A stretch of 9,833 bases of DNA from an uncultured Actinomycetes bacterium (GTDB lineage Bacteria > Actinomycetota > Actinomycetes > Nanopelagicales > Nanopelagicaceae). Below are positions 7,166 through 9,833 of this stretch, piece by piece. The stretch covers positions 1 through 9,833 of the forward strand of contig CAIMNT010000091.1 of assembly GCA_903842855.1 (NCBI GenBank), in the 5' to 3' direction. A program made the position numbers and the translations under genes. Within the stretch, counting starts at the first letter, position 1, and each line of letters starts with the position of its first letter. Under the pieces are notes generated by a model. It was given only the letters and a program-made list of their open reading frames with translations, did no database searches and had not been told where the DNA came from.

Positions 7166-7535
7166 CGTCCCATCAGATTTGAAATATACAAAAGAGCATG
7201 AATGGGTACGTGAGGTCTCCTCAAATTCCTACCAAATTGGAATCACCGATTTTGCTCAAGGGGCTTTAGGAGACATTGTCTATATTCAACTGCCAAAGTT
7301 GGGTGAGAAGGTCAGCGCTGGCTCGGTCTGCGGAGAAGTTGAATCGACGAAGTCTGTCTCTGAGATCTATTCTCCATTGACAGGAGTAATCACAGCTGTC
7401 AATCCAGATTTAGATAAAAATCCTGAATTAATTAACCAAGACCCCTACGCAAAGGGTTGGATTGCACAGATTGAAATTACAGAAGCAGCAACTGATCTAC
7501 TCACTGCTAACGAGTACGAAACTTTAACGGCTTGA
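7158..7535 (+). CDS. gcvH: Glycine cleavage system H protein
   Basis: GcvH carries the aminomethyl group on a lipoyl arm between the P, T and L proteins of the glycine cleavage system. The 125-residue product opens with the family phrase YTKEHEWVR (10-18). It contains IGITDFAQGALGDIVYI (27-43) and the lipoylation site VESTKSVSEI with acceptor Lys65; SPLTGVITAVN follows. I use ATG 7158, which has a strong AAGGAG at 7147-7152 with 5-base spacing. An upstream TTG at 7131 only adds unconserved residues. The start lies 8 bases inside the end of the phosphatidyltransferase gene. No gcvP or gcvT gene is present here; H protein can also serve as a lipoyl carrier in lipoate synthesis. Confidence 0.95.
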   Translation: MSNVPSDLKYTKEHEWVREVSSNSYQIGITDFAQGALGDIVYIQLPKLGEKVSAGSVCGEVESTKSVSEIYSPLTGVITAVNPDLDKNPELINQDPYAKGWIAQIEITEAATDLLTANEYETLTA

Positions 7536-7560
7536 TTTTTGACCTTGCGGTCAATAGTGT
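7532..7560 (+). promoter_or_regulatory. Possible garA-ftsR promoter with palindrome in the spacer
   Basis: TTGATT (7532-7537) and TAGTGT (7555-7560) are separated by exactly 17 bases and fit loose -35/-10 consensus. The spacer is almost wholly filled by the perfect palindrome described at 7539-7554. Promoters with a dyad between the boxes are typical targets of MerR-family regulators, and ftsR, a MerR gene, lies two genes downstream. Autoregulation is a guess. Confidence 0.35.
7539..7554. repeat. Palindrome TTGACC-N4-GGTCAA
   Basis: Six-base arms TTGACC (7539-7544) and GGTCAA (7549-7554) flank TTGC, starting just after the gcvH stop. No T-run follows on the plus strand, so it is a poor terminator; an operator is more likely. 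It is the clearest dyad in this 104-base gap. Confidence 0.6.
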
Positions 7561-7639
7561 TAGCCTCTAGTCAAGATAGAGATTGAGGGTTAATCTCGCT
7601 CTCATTCGTGGTTCTAGATCTGCAAGATGGAGGGGAGAA

Positions 7640-8101
7640 GTGAACGATTCTAAAGCCCCCGAAGATCCTTCAGGTAGGGACTTAACTTCGACAATCCACC
7701 TCTCGGCGCTTCGCTCAGTCCCCAAGCCAAGGCCGTTGGAAGAGATTTACTCGCAACTCTCCACAGAAGAGCGGGAGATAGTAAGCCAAGTTCCTCGGAA
7801 CTCGGCGATGTTAATTGTGATTGTTGGGCCTAACAAAGGTGCGCGATTCCTCATTAATTCGGATGAGACCTCCATCGGTCGTGATCCGCGGAGTGAGATC
7901 TCGCTCGATGACGTTACTGTCTCTCGCGTACATGCGAAAATTGTGCGAGGCCAAGACGGTTCTTTTAAAGTCGTTGATCTTGGAAGCCTTAATGGAAGTT
8001 ATGTGAATGCGCACCAAGTTCAGGAATCCGGTCTAGCGATAGGTGACGAGATTCAAATTGGAAAATTTAGATTGACATTTTTTAAGGGGAGGGCGAACTG
8101 A
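7640..8101 (+). CDS. garA: FHA-domain regulator, GarA/OdhI-like
   Basis: The 153-residue product is a short N-terminal tail plus one forkhead-associated domain, the layout of mycobacterial GarA and corynebacterial OdhI. Those proteins inhibit 2-oxoglutarate dehydrogenase and act on glutamate metabolism until phosphorylated by Ser/Thr kinases. FHA landmarks are present: SIGR with Arg81, SRVH with Ser95 and His98, and LGSLNGSYVN with Asn118. The end GDEIQIGKFRLTF is near-identical in style to GarA. The tail holds DLTSTI (14-19), roughly where GarA has its ETTS phospho-threonines. I chose GTG 7640 because GGAGG at 7629-7633 sits 6 bases upstream; the frame extends to a TTG at 7583 without conservation. 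The stop overlaps the ftsR ATG (TGATG). Confidence 0.9.
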   Translation: MNDSKAPEDPSGRDLTSTIHLSALRSVPKPRPLEEIYSQLSTEEREIVSQVPRNSAMLIVIVGPNKGARFLINSDETSIGRDPRSEISLDDVTVSRVHAKIVRGQDGSFKVVDLGSLNGSYVNAHQVQESGLAIGDEIQIGKFRLTFFKGRAN

Positions 8102-8814
8102 TGGCAGTTCCAGCACGCGCGTATCTCAGCATCGGGGAGGTGTTGGGTAAGTTACGTAGCGATTTTCCCGATATAACTATTTCTAAGATTCGTTTTCTCG
8201 AATCTGAAGGTTTGATTGAGCCGCAACGTACCCCTTCGGGATATCGCAAATTCACGGGAGTCGATCTAGAGCGGCTGCGGTACGTGCTAACTGCACAGCG
8301 TGATCAGTACCTCCCACTGCGGGTTATCAAAGAGAATCTGGATGCGCTAGATCGCGGACTTGAGCCAGCTGCTATTCCAGGAGGCGCCCCAACCCCTCGT
8401 TTGGCGACAGTCGATGGTGAATTTGCCCCGGGACATTTCGCAGGTGAGAGCGAGCTTCGTCTCTCCCGAAGCGAACTCCTCGAATCTTCAGATCTAACGG
8501 ATGAGCAGCTCACCGAAGTTGAATCCTTTGGCTTGATCTCCATCAGGGGGCGCTACTACGACGCAGATGCCTTGGCCGTAGCTCGAACAATTTCTGCAAT
8601 CGCCGCCTTCGGAATTGAGGCTCGCCACCTTCGCTCCTTCAAATCTGCGGCAGATCGCGAAGTGGGGCTGGTTGAACAGGTTATTACTCCCATATTGCGC
8701 CAAAAAGGCTCTGATGCCAAGGCGCGTGCCGACGAGGTCGCCAATGAACTTGCCTCACTGTCGGTTAAATTGCACGCTGCCCTTGTGCGCGCGGGTTTGC
8801 ACCGCGCCAAGTAG
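8101..8814 (+). CDS. ftsR: MerR-family transcriptional regulator FtsR
   Basis: This 237-residue regulator has a MerR helix-turn-helix at about residues 8-80: YLSIGEVLGKL, then ISKIRFLESEGLIEPQRTPSGYRKF and LPLRVIKENLDAL. That wording is characteristic of the actinobacterial FtsR group (Rv1828), which in corynebacteria activates ftsZ and so links to cell division. A loosely conserved linker (about 85-130) leads to a C-terminal region with LTDEQLTEVESFGLI and RHLRSFKSAADREVGLVEQV, as in the family, rather than a metal-binding effector domain. The ATG overlaps the garA stop, with AGGGGAGG upstream, so the two are coupled. The conserved order garA-ftsR-nuclease supports the call. Confidence 0.93.
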   Translation: MAVPARAYLSIGEVLGKLRSDFPDITISKIRFLESEGLIEPQRTPSGYRKFTGVDLERLRYVLTAQRDQYLPLRVIKENLDALDRGLEPAAIPGGAPTPRLATVDGEFAPGHFAGESELRLSRSELLESSDLTDEQLTEVESFGLISIRGRYYDADALAVARTISAIAAFGIEARHLRSFKSAADREVGLVEQVITPILRQKGSDAKARADEVANELASLSVKLHAALVRAGLHRAK

Positions 8815-8823
8815 GTTGGTCAC

Positions 8824-9291
8824 ATGAGCGTTCCAGTTGAAGTCGTTGGCGTCCGAATCGAGATGCCATCAAATCAACCCATCGTCCTCCTGAAGGAGAT
8901 AGATGGGATTCGCTATCTCCCAATTTGGGTTGGCGCAGTTGAGGCTTCAGCGATCGCCTTTGCGCAACAGGGCTTAACCCCGGTTCGCCCCCTTACACAT
9001 GACCTATTCACCACAGTATTAAGGATGGTCGACGCTCAAGTTGAGCGGGTTGAGGTCACAGATTTGATTGATGGTGTCTTCTACTCAGAGATACATCTGG
9101 CTGGGGGTAAGACGGTCTCGGCCAGGCCTAGTGATGCCATCGCGCTTGCCTTGCGAGCTGGGGCTCCAATTACAGCTGCTGAGTCGCTCTTCTCTAAGGC
9201 GGGAATTGAGATTCCTGACCAGTCGGATGATGAGGTTGAAAAATTCCGCGAGTTCTTAGATCAGATCAATCCTGACGATTTCGCTTCCTAG
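8824..9291 (+). CDS. Bifunctional nuclease family protein (DUF151)
   Basis: The 155-residue protein belongs to the DUF151/bifunctional nuclease (BFN) family. Plant members degrade DNA and RNA; the bacterial role is not settled. Typical features are the start VEVVGVRIEMPSNQPIVLLKE, YLPIWVGAVEASAIAFAQQG (31-50) and RPLTHDLF (55-62). VYSEIHL-like FYSEIHLAGG and SARPSDAIALALR follow near 100-111. An acidic tail (DQSDDEVEKFREFLDQINPDDF) is usual for actinobacterial copies. The start lies 9 bases after the ftsR stop and uses AGGTTGG, partly within that stop, as ribosome binding site. In M. tuberculosis the same gene (Rv1829) sits between two MerR genes, as here. Confidence 0.92.
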   Translation: MSVPVEVVGVRIEMPSNQPIVLLKEIDGIRYLPIWVGAVEASAIAFAQQGLTPVRPLTHDLFTTVLRMVDAQVERVEVTDLIDGVFYSEIHLAGGKTVSARPSDAIALALRAGAPITAAESLFSKAGIEIPDQSDDEVEKFREFLDQINPDDFAS

Positions 9292-9315
9292 ATCAACTGA
9301 GAATGAGTAAGCCTC

Positions 9316-9333
9316 AACTAAAGGTTTAAAGTT
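9316..9333. promoter_or_regulatory. Imperfect dyad AACT-N10-AGTT upstream of merR
   Basis: The 18-base element between the nuclease gene and the second MerR gene has matching ends AACT and AGTT around an AT-rich, AAGG-containing centre. Together with the preceding CCTC it resembles the kind of dyad expected for MerR binding, but the match is imperfect and the region is short. Confidence 0.25.
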
Positions 9334-9369
9334 TCTCGTGTCGTTTATCGCTTTGCGCCTCTCTCAGTT

Positions 9370-9833
9370 CTACTCTAAGGCTATGCCGAACCCCTTCGGC
9401 CTTCCCTGTAGAAGTGAGAAATTATGAGCGCCTCTGAAGTCGGATATCGAGGCGCCACGGCCTGTGTCGCGGCGGGTATCACCTACCGCCAACTCGATTA
9501 CTGGGCTCGCCAAGAAAGATCGTGCATCTATATCAAGCGTGGCTATTGATGGGACGGTGTTGGTTGTAGAACCAGAGTGCATCACCGTTGGAACAACAGT
9601 TGTGCCGTGCTCAGGATTTTCTAGCGCAGACATCTGCAAAACTATCTTGGCGATCTCGGATGTGGCGTTGATGCCCTTTTCGGGTTCTAGACCAGCATGT
9701 GCAGCTCGGCCATGAACTGTGATGCGATACATCGACGTTCCTTTGCGACCGATTTTGACAGTGTCATCGATAGAGGATTCAAAGACCAAGGTTGCTTTGG
9801 CGCCTCTTGCTAAATTTTCAATGAGTTCGCGGG
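9370..9833 (-). CDS. M20-family metallopeptidase, fragment cut at both ends
   Basis: The minus strand is open from the window edge at 9833 to a TAG at 9372-9370. The first part is an M20 (glutamate carboxypeptidase-like) dimerisation domain: GAKATLVFESS, then GRKGTSMYRITVHGRAAHAG. LEPEKGINATSEIAKIVLQM, ENPEHGTTVVPTV, STTNTVPSIATLDIDAR follow. Relatives are zinc peptidases that remove glutamate or other C-terminal residues from small substrates. The catalytic N-terminal half lies beyond the window. After about codon 9511-9513 (ARSFL) similarity should continue into the second half of the catalytic domain. Instead the frame reads through the antisense of the truncated merR and its leader (9510-9373), giving a nonsense tail of about 46 residues. 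The encoded protein would lack its C-terminal metal-binding part. Confidence 0.8.
   Translation of the reverse strand, partial: RELIENLARGAKATLVFESSIDDTVKIGRKGTSMYRITVHGRAAHAGLEPEKGINATSEIAKIVLQMSALENPEHGTTVVPTVMHSGSTTNTVPSIATLDIDARSFLASPVIELAVGDTRRDTGRGASISDFRGAHNFSLLQGRPKGFGIALE
9385..9400 (+). other. Hairpin GCCGAA-CCCC-TTCGGC in the merR leader
   Basis: A perfect 6-bp stem with a 4-base loop ends 23 bases before the merR ATG. No T-run follows, so it is not a standard terminator. It could be a leader structure or an operator; GTGAGAAATT between it and the ATG contains a weak ribosome binding site. Confidence 0.4.
9424..9549 (+). pseudogene. MerR-family regulator (Rv1830-like), truncated after 29 codons
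   Basis: The frame from ATG 9424 begins EVGYRGATACVAAGITYRQLDYWAR. This is the highly conserved start of the second actinobacterial MerR regulator that follows the bifunctional nuclease (Rv1830-like), where it continues into the rest of the winged helix and about 200 more residues. Here similarity ends abruptly at Arg29 (codon 9508-9510). The next 12 residues (QERSCIYIKRGY) are unrelated and TGA follows at 9547. The DNA after 9510 is instead the antisense of an M20 peptidase gene. The remnant has helix 1 of the DNA-binding domain only and cannot work as a regulator. It is either a true truncation by rearrangement or an assembly chimera. Confidence 0.85.
9505..9515. other. Inverted junction between merR and M20 peptidase genes
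   Basis: Left of about 9510 the plus strand reads as conserved MerR; right of it the minus strand reads as conserved M20 peptidase. Both similarities stop at the same point, so two convergent gene fragments have been joined within coding sequence. No insertion-sequence ends or obvious direct repeats are visible at the join. Confidence 0.75.

Noticed and set aside
7539..7554. Rho-independent terminator after gcvH
   Set aside because: The stem is only 6 bp and is followed by TAGTGT rather than a T-run, on the plus strand; the minus strand has A-rich, not T-rich, flank.

Overview
This window is a compact, mostly plus-strand run of housekeeping genes from an actinobacterium (Actinomycetota). The evidence is gene content and order: scpA-scpB-rluB-aroH-tyrA-cmk/der, followed by pgsA-gcvH-garA-ftsR-bifunctional nuclease-MerR, with typical actinobacterial protein sequences (an FtsR-type MerR, a GarA-type FHA protein, an Rv1830-type MerR start). 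Base composition looks close to 50% GC by eye, which is low for the phylum. A small-genome, lower-GC lineage, such as a freshwater planktonic actinobacterium, is plausible, but I cannot place it further.

Layout: 1-576 (minus) is the 5' two-thirds of a ParA-family ATPase. From 620, plus strand, come scpA and scpB (condensin-associated kleisin and winged-helix partner) and rluB (23S rRNA pseudouridine synthase). An AT-rich 257-base gap with inverted repeats precedes aroH and tyrA (chorismate to 4-hydroxyphenylpyruvate, the tyrosine branch). Next is a single-chain fusion of cytidylate kinase and the ribosome-assembly GTPase Der, directly abutting a CDP-alcohol phosphatidyltransferase, which overlaps gcvH. 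A 104-base gap with a palindrome precedes garA-ftsR-bfn, which are tightly coupled.

Both ends look rearranged. At the right, a second MerR gene (9424 onward) is intact only through its 29th codon. It then runs directly, at about 9510, into an M20 metallopeptidase on the opposite strand, which is itself cut at the same point. At the left, ParA is divergent from scpA, whereas in Mycobacterium and Streptomyces it lies upstream in the same direction. Its start lacks a ribosome binding site, and the scpA start overlaps a TGA ending an open frame. Two inverted joins at the two ends suggest either real local inversions or chimeric assembly, as is common in amplified single-cell DNA.

I saw no CRISPR array, tRNA, rRNA, insertion sequence or recognisable defence or phage system. 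The interior is ordinary core genome. The points worth checking are the two end junctions, the leader region before aroH-tyrA, and the palindrome before garA-ftsR.
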